From Deltaproteobacteria bacterium UBA6967 (lineage in GTDB: Bacteria > SAR324 > NAC60-12): a stretch of 6,740 nt of DNA. Within the stretch, counting starts at the first letter, position 1. Each line of letters starts with the position of its first letter. The stretch is from positions 1 to 6,740 of the forward strand of contig DJYX01000247.1 in the NCBI GenBank assembly GCA_002450295.1. Direction: 5' to 3'. Position numbers and translations under genes: made by a program. This document shows positions 1 to 5,584 of the stretch, one piece after another. Under the pieces are notes generated by a model. It did no database searches. It saw only the letters and a list, made by a program, of their open reading frames with translations, and had not been told where the DNA came from.

Positions 1-434
1 AGTTGTTCCGCTATCTCTAGAGTCGTGTTGCGGCTGGGATGAAAAATTTGCAGCAGGTCTTCAATACGGGGACAACAGAACCCATTGGGAACAAGGACCG
101 GTTGCCGACTAGCGAAATGGGCAGACTGATCCTGTAACCAAGCGTGAAGATTGGCGCGATCCGTGACCCAGAAATGATCGGCTTGGCCCAATTGAGGATT
201 GCGACGACCACTGCTTTCGGGAGATCCAGAAACAATGGAAATTCCCAAGAATTGCTGCCAGTCGTTGGGAGAGATTTCTTCTCCCAGTAACACCAAGTGA
301 AAATCACGTTCCTGCAGTACCCGTAGGAGTTCACGAAAATTTTCCCACTGTTCCTGACTGAATTCACCTGTCAGACTATCAAGATCAAAGACCAATGTCT
401 GAACTCGTGCCGGATGGAAGTCGGCCGTTTTCAT
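1..434 (-). CDS. HAD-like N-terminal domain protein, partial (cut by left edge)
   Basis: An open minus-strand frame runs from an ATG at 434 off the left edge, giving 144 residues with no stop. An AGGA ribosome-binding site sits 8 bases before the ATG. Residues 11-19 (VQTLVFDLD) form a hydrophobic strand ending in DxD, like motif I of haloacid dehalogenase-superfamily phosphatases. A second hydrophobic strand (HLVLLGE, residues 46-52) lies where HAD motif II would fall, and FWVTDRANLHAWL (88-100) follows as strand then helix. The match is degenerate: motif I reads DLDSL instead of DxDGT, and motif II lacks the usual Ser/Thr after the strand. The domain may therefore be inactive or only HAD-like. 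The part beyond residue 144 is unseen and may carry the main function. It diverges from the glycan-priming transferase. The coding call is fairly secure, since the frame stays open and reads as plausible protein; the fold assignment is tentative. Confidence 0.6.
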   Translation of the reverse strand, partial: MKTADFHPARVQTLVFDLDSLTGEFSQEQWENFRELLRVLQERDFHLVLLGEEISPNDWQQFLGISIVSGSPESSGRRNPQLGQADHFWVTDRANLHAWLQDQSAHFASRQPVLVPNGFCCPRIEDLLQIFHPSRNTTLEIAEQ

Positions 435-442
435 TTACTCAT

Positions 443-446
443 TCCT
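443..446 (-). promoter_or_regulatory. Ribosome-binding site of the left-edge HAD-like gene
   Basis: On the minus strand the bases read AGGA, 8 bases before the ATG whose first base is 434. This decides the start. A nearer alternative ATG (first base 442) hits a stop after three codons. Confidence 0.55.
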
Positions 447-465
447 GTTATTTCAAGTTACGTCT

Positions 466-1863
466 GTGCTGAAAACTCACAATCAGGTCCTACTTGGGGC
501 CCTGCGAGGACTGGATGTCGTGCTGGCTTTTCTGGCCTGGGAGTTTGCCTACCGAGCTCGTTTTTTCTGGCTGAACTGGCCCATTGCTAACTACATTCCG
601 GATCATGTCGAATACCTCAAGGCTGCTTTTGCTGCGGCCCTGTTGACGGCACTCACCTTTTCTCTTGCTAACGTCTATCGCACCCAGTCCTTCATTCGTC
701 CCCGCCAGGATTTCCTCTACCTGCTTCGTGGAGGGTTATATTTGTTCCTCACTTTGATCGGAGTTGCCTTCTACTACCGGGAATTCTCTTACTCTCGCGT
801 ACATACGCTCTATTTTCTGGTATTCCTGCTCATCCTGCTGGTGCTCTCTCGTTACCTGGCTCGCAAGGGCATGAAGTGGCTGCATCGGCATGGCTACCAC
901 CTCCGCAAAATTGCTGTGATTGGCTCCGGTGAGACCGCCCTGAACTTTGCCCAACGACTGGCTGGTTATCAACGAACTGGAATCCTCCTGAAGGGAGTAC
1001 TCAGTCTGCAATCTGGAACAAGCTTACCCACCAGCCTGCCGCAGTTCAATGACCTAGAAGAACTGGTGCACCGTATTCAGCGACAGGAGATTGATCAAGT
1101 CTTTCTCGCTCTCTCGCCCACGGAGCAAACGCACCTCCCTCAATTGAAAGAACAGTTTGCTGAACTCTGGGTGGATCTGCACATCGTCCCCAATCTTGGT
1201 AGCTTTCGCACATTGCACACCGAGACAGAAAATTTTGAGGGGATGCCGGTCGTAACCATTGTACGCAGTCCTCTATTCGGTTGGAACCGACTGCTCAAGC
1301 GTGGACTGGATATGGTAGGAGCTGCTGCTGCACTGCTGATTTTTGGGCCAATAATGTTGCTGATTGCTGGGCTAGTCCGTCTGAGTTCGCCCGGCCCCAT
1401 CTTCTATCGTCAGGAACGAATGGGCCTGGATGGCCGAACCTTCAATGCCTTGAAATTCCGTTCGATGCGCTTGGATGCCGAGCAACGTACCGGAGCCGTC
1501 TGGGCCAGTAAGGATGACGATCGTTGCACTCCCATCGGAAGATTCATCCGCAAAGTTAGTCTTGATGAACTACCCCAGCTCTTCAATGTACTGCGAGGCG
1601 AGATGAGCCTGGTTGGTCCCCGTCCAGAGAGGCCGGTCTTTATTGAGCAGTTTAAAAAACAGATCCCAGACTACATGCTGCGGCACAAGGTCAAGGCTGG
1701 CATTACCGGTTGGGCGCAGATCAATGGCTGGCGTGGCAACACTTCACTGGAAAAACGCATCGAATTCGATCTCTATTACATCGAGCGATGGTCACTCTGG
1801 TTTGACATCAAGATTCTCTTCCTCACCATCTTCAGGGGCTTTGTTGATCCGAACGCCTATTGA
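466..1863 (+). CDS. Undecaprenyl-phosphate sugar phosphotransferase (WcaJ/EPS-priming type)
   Basis: This 465-residue protein is a full-length large polyprenyl-phosphate hexose-1-phosphate transferase. The family moves a sugar-1-phosphate from a nucleotide sugar to undecaprenyl phosphate in the inner membrane, the first step of exopolysaccharide, capsule or O-antigen units. Hydrophobic N-terminal segments lie near residues 14-30, 52-72, 87-105 and 112-130. A Rossmann-like CoA_binding_3 domain follows, with a glycine motif at 150-155 (AVIGSG). The C-terminal catalytic domain opens with KRGLD (278-282), a membrane-embedded hydrophobic helix (about 284-302) and SSPGPIFYRQER (307-318). Further marks are KFRSMR (330-335), SLDELPQL with the Asp367-Glu368 catalytic dyad, SLVGPRPERP (381-390), the KAGITGWAQINGWRG block (410-424) and the RGFVDPNAY end. 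The start is GTG; MLKTHNQ matches the usual N-terminus of the family. No clear Shine-Dalgarno precedes it. The sugar (glucose or galactose) cannot be told, and no other glycan genes are in view. Confidence 0.95.
   Translation: MLKTHNQVLLGALRGLDVVLAFLAWEFAYRARFFWLNWPIANYIPDHVEYLKAAFAAALLTALTFSLANVYRTQSFIRPRQDFLYLLRGGLYLFLTLIGVAFYYREFSYSRVHTLYFLVFLLILLVLSRYLARKGMKWLHRHGYHLRKIAVIGSGETALNFAQRLAGYQRTGILLKGVLSLQSGTSLPTSLPQFNDLEELVHRIQRQEIDQVFLALSPTEQTHLPQLKEQFAELWVDLHIVPNLGSFRTLHTETENFEGMPVVTIVRSPLFGWNRLLKRGLDMVGAAAALLIFGPIMLLIAGLVRLSSPGPIFYRQERMGLDGRTFNALKFRSMRLDAEQRTGAVWASKDDDRCTPIGRFIRKVSLDELPQLFNVLRGEMSLVGPRPERPVFIEQFKKQIPDYMLRHKVKAGITGWAQINGWRGNTSLEKRIEFDLYYIERWSLWFDIKILFLTIFRGFVDPNAY
1834..1838 (+). 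promoter_or_regulatory. Internal ribosome-binding site for the pseudopilin
   Basis: AGGGG lies inside the 3' end of the transferase gene, 5 bases before the TTG at 1844. It favours that codon over the TTG at 1841, which would be only 2 bases away, and implies coupled translation of the overlapping genes. Confidence 0.5.
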
Positions 1864-2275
1864 GCGAGCAGGATTCACCCTGATTGAACTGCTGCTGGCG
1901 TTAGCGTTGCTGGGCATCCTTCTTGGTCTTGGCATCGTTTCCCTTTCCCCGCTTGTTGCCCAATCCCACCTTGATACCGCTACCAGTTATCTGCAGAGCG
2001 CTCTTGAAGAAGCAAAAATTCGGGCTCTGCGGAACCTGCGTTCCTACCGAGTACAACTGGAGCAGCAGGAAGTCTGGTTGGAGAGCAAACAATCCTCTCG
2101 ATGGCAAGCAGAGCAACTTTGGGAAGTACTACCAGAAGGCGTATCGGTTACGGCCACTCGCTGGCCGTCTTTCAGTGCTAGTGGCTTTGCGGTCGGAGGG
2201 ACCTTGACCCTACAGTTGGAGGATTGGACACGCCAAGTACGAGTCAGTCCGGTTGGTCGAATCTATCAGCCCTGA
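1844..2275 (+). CDS. GspH/FimT-type pseudopilin with class III signal peptide
   Basis: From the proposed TTG start the protein has 143 residues. A short charged leader (MIRTPIERAG) is followed by FTLIELLLALALLGIL, the prepilin peptidase site: cleavage after Gly10, Phe11 N-methylated, Glu15 as the conserved Glu at position 5 of the mature protein. One hydrophobic helix reaches about residue 38, then an amphipathic helix and a beta-rich domain ending in VRVSPVGRIYQP, which suits GspH/FimT minor pseudopilins. Such proteins sit at the tip of type II secretion pseudopili or type IV pili. The start overlaps the transferase gene by 20 bases. The frame stays open upstream to 1613, but that stretch is a shadow of the transferase, so a start near 1844 is far more likely. 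No other pilus or secretion gene is in view, so it looks like an orphan served by machinery encoded elsewhere. The pseudopilin call is strong; GspH versus FimT is open. Confidence 0.85.
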   Translation: MIRTPIERAGFTLIELLLALALLGILLGLGIVSLSPLVAQSHLDTATSYLQSALEEAKIRALRNLRSYRVQLEQQEVWLESKQSSRWQAEQLWEVLPEGVSVTATRWPSFSASGFAVGGTLTLQLEDWTRQVRVSPVGRIYQP

Positions 2276-2308
2276 ACTACTTCCTGACAGAGAAAGAGGG
2301 CTTGTTGC

Positions 2309-3553
2309 CTACTGCTGAGTTGCAGCCCACCAGGATTGCAACACTTTGGTGAGCTTATCGACAGTTGGCAGCTCTCGGAAGGAAAAACCAAAGGTCTTGA
2401 AGTAACTGGAAGTCTCCAAGGCAACACCGAGCTCCGGATTCTTCGAGAGGCTATTGCTGACGCCTAACAACAAGGGAACGCCTTGAACCTCCTCCAATTG
2501 CTGCAGTCGCTGTCTAAGCGGGCCTGCGTGCCAACCATGAAAGAGTTCAAGAGCAACCGAAGCTCCTGTCTGATGCTGCAGGACAAAATCTGGAAAGCAG
2601 TAGCGATCCCCTGGCAACGGCACAAAGCTGCCGGCAAGCTCCAACTGCCACTCTGGTTGACGCTCCTTTAAGCGGTCACTAATCTGTTGAAATTCTGGAG
2701 GTACATAATCGTGGAATTGTTGGTAGTGCGAACGGATTCCACAACTCGGATCCAGCTGCAACTGAAGCGGTGGTTTCTGTCGGAAGCAGACCGTAGCTCG
2801 CAACTGCCAATTCTTCTGTTGCAGGATTGCGGGGAAGAAATTGGCTAATTGCAGTCCGTACTTCTGAGTTTTGTAGAACAGGCTCAGTGGACCATCAATC
2901 CGAAGCTGAAAGATGCCCTGTTCATCCGTTGTGATCTGGGCCAGCAATTGGTGAAAGCGCAGGTACTTGCAGAGCTGGCGCAACGGTCCAGGGTCTGGGT
3001 GTTCCAACCGCAGTTCCAGAGCCTCTGAATTCAGCAGGAGCCCTTGTACCTGTCCACAGTTGTAGCGATGGAGTAGAGCCTCTGCTCCAATGGGCGAGAA
3101 TTGCAATAAGCGCTGCTGAACCGGTAGGTCTGCGTAAAGGGCTTCCTGAATCTGTGCAACTGGCTGACTTTGCAGAATCTCAACACGTTTCCAAAACTCT
3201 TTGAGATTGGGATTCAAGGCTTTGGCTTCTTCACGCAAAGCTTGACGCGCCTGAATGAAGATCGACTCTCGGAAACGTTGCTGTTCTGCTGGGTCTCCAG
3301 TGTCAAATTCGGATCGATCCAGCAGCAGCTTTTCTAATCCGCGTCCAATTGGATTATCGAGTTGCTGGCTTTGTAATTGGAGTGAGGTTTCTTCGGTGAG
3401 TTCTTGACGCGTCGAGCCGGCTGCGGAAGCCTGCCGAAAAACTTCTACGAGGGCTTCCGCGGCTCTCTGTAAAGAAGCATCATCTGGATCCAAAAATTGA
3501 GGATAGATTTTTCCCTTACGACTACGGAATCGCAGCAAATCTCGCGTTAGCAA
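2309..3553 (-). CDS. DUF790 (Bax1-like) nuclease family protein
   Basis: This 414-residue protein carries the recognisable DUF790 layout. The N-terminus is LLRFRSRKGKIYPQFLDPDD (6-25). Next come GLEKLLLDRSEFD (72-84), LYADLP (139-144), a RYN motif followed by GLLL (163-174) and DGPLSLFYKTQKYGLQLA (220-237). Near the end are SHY (275-277), YCFPDFVLQH (318-327) and VALELFHGW (333-341). DUF790 is the family of archaeal Bax1, an endonuclease that binds XPB helicase and is thought to act in nucleotide excision repair. Asp322 and Glu336 in the C-terminal strands resemble a PD-(D/E)xK-like site, though no Lys follows Glu336; that reading is mine. The start is TTG, chosen because MLTRDLLRFR matches the family N-terminus and GAG lies 6 bases upstream; the frame has a stop 15 codons further up. 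It lies 45 bases after the membrane-protein gene, probably in one transcript, and converges on the pseudopilin with 33 bases between stops. No helicase gene is in the window. Confidence 0.85.
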   Translation of the reverse strand: MLTRDLLRFRSRKGKIYPQFLDPDDASLQRAAEALVEVFRQASAAGSTRQELTEETSLQLQSQQLDNPIGRGLEKLLLDRSEFDTGDPAEQQRFRESIFIQARQALREEAKALNPNLKEFWKRVEILQSQPVAQIQEALYADLPVQQRLLQFSPIGAEALLHRYNCGQVQGLLLNSEALELRLEHPDPGPLRQLCKYLRFHQLLAQITTDEQGIFQLRIDGPLSLFYKTQKYGLQLANFFPAILQQKNWQLRATVCFRQKPPLQLQLDPSCGIRSHYQQFHDYVPPEFQQISDRLKERQPEWQLELAGSFVPLPGDRYCFPDFVLQHQTGASVALELFHGWHAGPLRQRLQQLEEVQGVPLLLGVSNSLSKNPELGVALETSSYFKTFGFSFRELPTVDKLTKVLQSWWAATQQ

Positions 3554-3598
3554 AAGAATCTCAGCAGCATCATTGACCCAGAGATTACAGACATCTCA

Positions 3599-4009
3599 TC
3601 AGAACGGCTTGGCAGAAGCCATGTAGATCATAAAGGCGGAGGTACAGAAGATGCCAATGTGGACAAACATTGCCATTGGCTTAGGTAGGTCACGTTTGAG
3701 AATCTGCATTCCATTCAGAAATCCGAAAACAATCAGCAGTAACAAGCCAACCAGTTTGTAGTGCAACCAGAGCCCATTGCTGAAGGCTCCTGTGATCGTT
3801 GCTAGGTATAGACCCGTTGCCACGGCAATCCCCAAGATTGGGTAGTAGATGAACTTGTAGATTCGATGCTGAATCCACTGGGCTCCGGCAATCTGGGCAT
3901 CTTCAGTCATCCGAAAACGAAAAACTACCGCAAGAGACTGTACGAACAGAGTTCCAACGACGAGACAAACAGCGGTCACGTGAACGGCGACCATCGTATG
4001 ATAGAGCAT
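3599..4009 (-). CDS. Small four-helix CopD/HemJ-like membrane protein
   Basis: This is a 136-residue inner-membrane protein with four predicted helices, near residues 7-30, 53-73, 84-103 and 112-131. The pattern of His10 in helix 1, a TGLYL turn after helix 2 (65-69), LHYKL at 82-86 starting helix 3, and His117 in helix 4 (FVHIGIF) recalls the CopD/HemJ superfamily. HemJ is a heme-pathway protoporphyrinogen oxidase whose conserved residues include a His in helix 1 and a Lys near the start of helix 3. Here His10, His83, His117 and Lys85 could fill similar roles, such as heme or metal binding, but that is inference. The classical HemJ N-terminal Trp-rich motif is absent, so I do not call it HemJ. 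The ATG start has no clear Shine-Dalgarno. The gene precedes the DUF790 gene by 45 bases on the same strand and faces away from the peroxidase gene. Confidence 0.7.
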   Translation of the reverse strand: MLYHTMVAVHVTAVCLVVGTLFVQSLAVVFRFRMTEDAQIAGAQWIQHRIYKFIYYPILGIAVATGLYLATITGAFSNGLWLHYKLVGLLLLIVFGFLNGMQILKRDLPKPMAMFVHIGIFCTSAFMIYMASAKPF

Positions 4010-4143
4010 GGATGAACCACAGCATGAGGTGAATCAAAGATTTGTGAAGAACATTCAGCTTACGAAGTTACTCTGTAGTTGCAAGCACGCTCCAACAAAT
4101 CCACTTACGATTGCTGATTTGATTGGCGAAGGCTTACCGTACT

Positions 4144-4166
4144 GACCAACTAAAAAATCATTGGTC
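4144..4166. repeat. Inverted repeat GACCAA-N11-TTGGTC, possible operator
   Basis: Two perfect 6-base arms (4144-4149 and 4161-4166) flank an 11-base A-rich centre. No T-run follows, so it does not look like a terminator. Its place in the divergent spacer, just upstream of the candidate promoter at 4183, would suit a dimeric regulator. Arms of this length can also arise by chance. Confidence 0.3.
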
Positions 4167-4182
4167 TTCTGCATCCCAAGAG

Positions 4183-4211
4183 TTGCCTATGCTCAACGCT
4201 TATCGCAAAAT
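4183..4211 (+). promoter_or_regulatory. Weak sigma70-like promoter candidate for the peroxidase gene
   Basis: TTGCCT (4183-4188) and CAAAAT (4206-4211) are separated by 17 bases and each matches four of six consensus positions. The predicted transcript would have a leader of about 55 bases. Spacing is ideal but both boxes are weak. Confidence 0.2.
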
Positions 4212-4262
4212 AGAGAGATATGTTAAGAAACCAATCTTCCAAACTGATTTACTTTTTTTCCG

Positions 4263-4267
4263 AAGGA
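4263..4267 (+). promoter_or_regulatory. Ribosome-binding site of the glutathione peroxidase gene
   Basis: AAGGA lies 7 bases before the ATG at 4275. It fixes that start and is among the clearest translation signals in the window. Confidence 0.7.
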
Positions 4268-4274
4268 ATTATAA

Positions 4275-4754
4275 ATGTCCGAGTTCCACGCACTACAACT
4301 TACTGATCTAGAAGGTAAAGAACGCTCTCTCTCAGACTACGCCGGCAAGGTTTTGCTGCTGGTTAATGTGGCAAGTCACTGTGGTAAGACCCCACAATAC
4401 AAGGGACTCGAAGAGTTGCACCAGCGCTATCAAGAACAGGGTTTCAGCGTGATGGGTTTTCCTTGCAATCAGTTTGGACGGCAAGAACCAGGAACTGCCC
4501 AAGAAATCCGACAGTTTTGTAAGCTTAATTATGGAGTGACGTTTCCCATCTTTGCCAAGCTAGAGGTCAATGGAACAAACCAACACCCACTCTATGCACT
4601 TTTGACCGGGCCAACCGCTGCATTTCCAGGAAAGATCACCTGGAACTTCGAGAAATTCCTAGTAAACCGAGAAGGGGAGGTACACCAACGCTTTGCCCCA
4701 GGAACAACTCCGAGCGATTCGGAACTGATCCAGGCTCTGGAAGCGCTGCTCTGA
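4275..4754 (+). CDS. gpx: Glutathione peroxidase family, 2-Cys thioredoxin-dependent type
   Basis: This 159-residue protein is a complete GPx-family peroxidase of normal length with no signal peptide, so cytoplasmic. The peroxidatic Cys36 sits in NVASHCGKTPQY (31-42). Gln70 lies in GFPCNQFGRQEPG (61-73) and Trp123-Asn124 in KITWNFEKFLV (120-130), completing the family's catalytic tetrad. A Cys, not selenocysteine, is at the active site. Cys82 in QFCKLNYGVTFPIF (80-93) falls exactly where yeast Gpx3/Orp1 has its resolving Cys82, and Cys64 is also shared. The enzyme is therefore expected to reduce hydrogen peroxide and lipid or organic hydroperoxides with thioredoxin and to form a Cys36-Cys82 disulfide. 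The resemblance to the yeast protein is strong throughout, as expected for this widely shared family. The gene is followed after 3 bases by the exported-protein gene, so the two are probably co-transcribed. Regulation by peroxide is plausible but not shown. Confidence 0.95.
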   Translation: MSEFHALQLTDLEGKERSLSDYAGKVLLLVNVASHCGKTPQYKGLEELHQRYQEQGFSVMGFPCNQFGRQEPGTAQEIRQFCKLNYGVTFPIFAKLEVNGTNQHPLYALLTGPTAAFPGKITWNFEKFLVNREGEVHQRFAPGTTPSDSELIQALEALL

Positions 4755-4757
4755 ATT

Positions 4758-5372
4758 ATGCTTCGTTTTAGTAATCAGATGAGTACGCTTCCTATCCAGC
4801 TGGTACTACTCGGCATACTCGCTGTTATAAGCTGTTTGGGCTTCAGCTCTCCAGCCAGGGCACAATTGCTTCCTATGGCTGGAATTCTGGGCAACGCTGG
4901 CCAACAGAATTACGAGGACTGCATCCTTAACAACATGAAGGGAGTACAGAGCGACATTGCAGCCCAGGCGATTCTGGATGCTTGTCGTAGCAAGTTTCCA
5001 AATGCCAACGGAGGAGCCGGACTGCCTACTCAAAGCAAGCCAGGGATCCTACCCAACCAAGCGCTTAACCAACTGAACGGTGAACTGTTGCAGGATCTCG
5101 GTAGTGAGTTGGTCTTCCGTCTCTATAATGGCAGTTCGGACTGGGAGATCCATTCCTTGACGCTAGGATTGCAGTATTGGGATCCAACTCGGTCAACCAG
5201 TATTGTGGAACGACACACTCAGACGATGGCTACTGAACAATCATTTCTACCTTCACAGTGGCTGGAAATCCGGATGAACAACCCCTCAAACTCTCCTCAC
5301 CTGTTACTGGAGCGCTGGTGGTTTGAGAGTGCCAACGGTCGTCAACTACCCAGCTTGCCAACCAACCGTTGA
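4758..5372 (+). CDS. Exported protein of unknown function with a Cys-x20-Cys module
   Basis: The frame gives 204 residues from ATG 4758, or 197 from ATG 4779; neither has a Shine-Dalgarno, and coupling to the peroxidase stop 3 bases upstream is likely. The hydrophobic core (residues 13-29) ends in SSPARA, a good signal peptidase I site after Ala35. A competing lipobox-like VISC ends at Cys26, so a lipoprotein is possible. Residues 51-80 (NYEDCILNNMKGVQSDIAAQ onward) form a helical module with Cys55 and Cys76, likely to make a disulfide in the periplasm. Similar D/E-x-C...AA..I..AC+.K+P modules occur in assorted secreted bacterial proteins, from memory and without a known role. A Pro/Gln/Asn linker (81-105) leads to a beta-rich C-terminal part (about 114-195) with no motif I recognise. 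Function is unknown; it may serve in the envelope. Confidence 0.75.
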   Translation: MLRFSNQMSTLPIQLVLLGILAVISCLGFSSPARAQLLPMAGILGNAGQQNYEDCILNNMKGVQSDIAAQAILDACRSKFPNANGGAGLPTQSKPGILPNQALNQLNGELLQDLGSELVFRLYNGSSDWEIHSLTLGLQYWDPTRSTSIVERHTQTMATEQSFLPSQWLEIRMNNPSNSPHLLLERWWFESANGRQLPSLPTNR

Positions 5373-5377
5373 GAGTG
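5323..5377. repeat. Nested direct and inverted repeats at the gene end
   Basis: TTGAGAGTG occurs at 5323-5331 and again at 5369-5377. Just inside, CAACGGT (5333-5339) can pair with ACCGTTG (5365-5371) across a 25-base loop. The stop codon lies within the right-hand copy. There is no T-run, so this is not a standard intrinsic terminator. It may be chance or a remnant of a small duplication. Confidence 0.3.
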
Positions 5378-5584
5378 ATCAACTTACTACTTGACAACAC
5401 GCAGCTTTTCGTCAGATCAGTAATCGTAAAAAACATCCTGATGAACGCCTTGCGGCCCTAAAAAATTTCCGTTAAGGTGACATCCCAGATGATCTGATTG
5501 TCCCTCTGTCCAGACATATTCTGGTTTGAGCCAATCATCTTCCACGCCGCCAACATCTTCCATTTCGTTAGACAGGAGTCTACT
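5373..5584. other. Noncoding spacer ahead of the small protein gene
   Basis: These 212 bases separate the exported-protein gene from the 95-residue gene. I see a perfect TTGACA at 5391 without a matching -10 box, an A-rich stretch near 5427-5433 and 5459-5465, and a 5-bp hairpin CCAGA/TCTGG around 5510-5525. A minus-strand frame (5417-5749) covers much of it, but it is the shadow of the small gene. A promoter for the downstream pair is probably here but I cannot place it. Confidence 0.4.
5574..5578 (+). promoter_or_regulatory. Ribosome-binding site of the 95-residue protein gene
   Basis: AGGAG lies 6 bases before the ATG at 5585. It decides that start over the longer frame from TTG at 5498 and is the main evidence that this small gene is real. 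Confidence 0.75.

Larger units (their letters stand above)
4010..4274. other. AT-rich divergent intergenic region
   Basis: These 265 bases lie between the starts of two divergent genes and must hold the promoters for both. The stretch is visibly richer in A and T than its flanks. It contains a 6-bp dyad, a weak promoter-like pair and a run of seven T just before the peroxidase ribosome-binding site. A frame from TTG at 4123 to 4311 crosses it, but it has no ribosome-binding site, no recognisable protein and overlaps the peroxidase start, so I do not call it a gene. Confidence 0.6.

Noticed and set aside
17..367. Open minus-strand frame of 116 codons
   Set aside because: It is out of frame with the longer left-edge minus-strand gene (1-434), which has an ATG, a ribosome-binding site and more protein-like content.
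736..1011. Open minus-strand frame inside the transferase gene
   Set aside because: Fully covered by a well-supported family member on the other strand; no start signal or recognisable motif.
1613..1843. Upstream extension of the pseudopilin frame
   Set aside because: Lies wholly within conserved transferase coding sequence and its translation has no protein-like pattern; a pseudopilin leader should be only about 5-20 residues.
2276..2308. Terminator between the convergent pseudopilin and DUF790 genes
   Set aside because: The 33-base gap shows no stem of useful length followed by a T-run on either strand.
2483..2671. Plus-strand frame of 62 codons within the DUF790 gene
   Set aside because: Shadow of a strongly supported gene on the opposite strand.
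4123..4311. Possible 62-residue gene in the divergent spacer
   Set aside because: TTG start, no ribosome-binding site, no recognisable content, and it overlaps the start of the peroxidase gene.
5391..5396. Perfect TTGACA as a -35 box
   Set aside because: No acceptable -10 hexamer lies 15-19 bases downstream.
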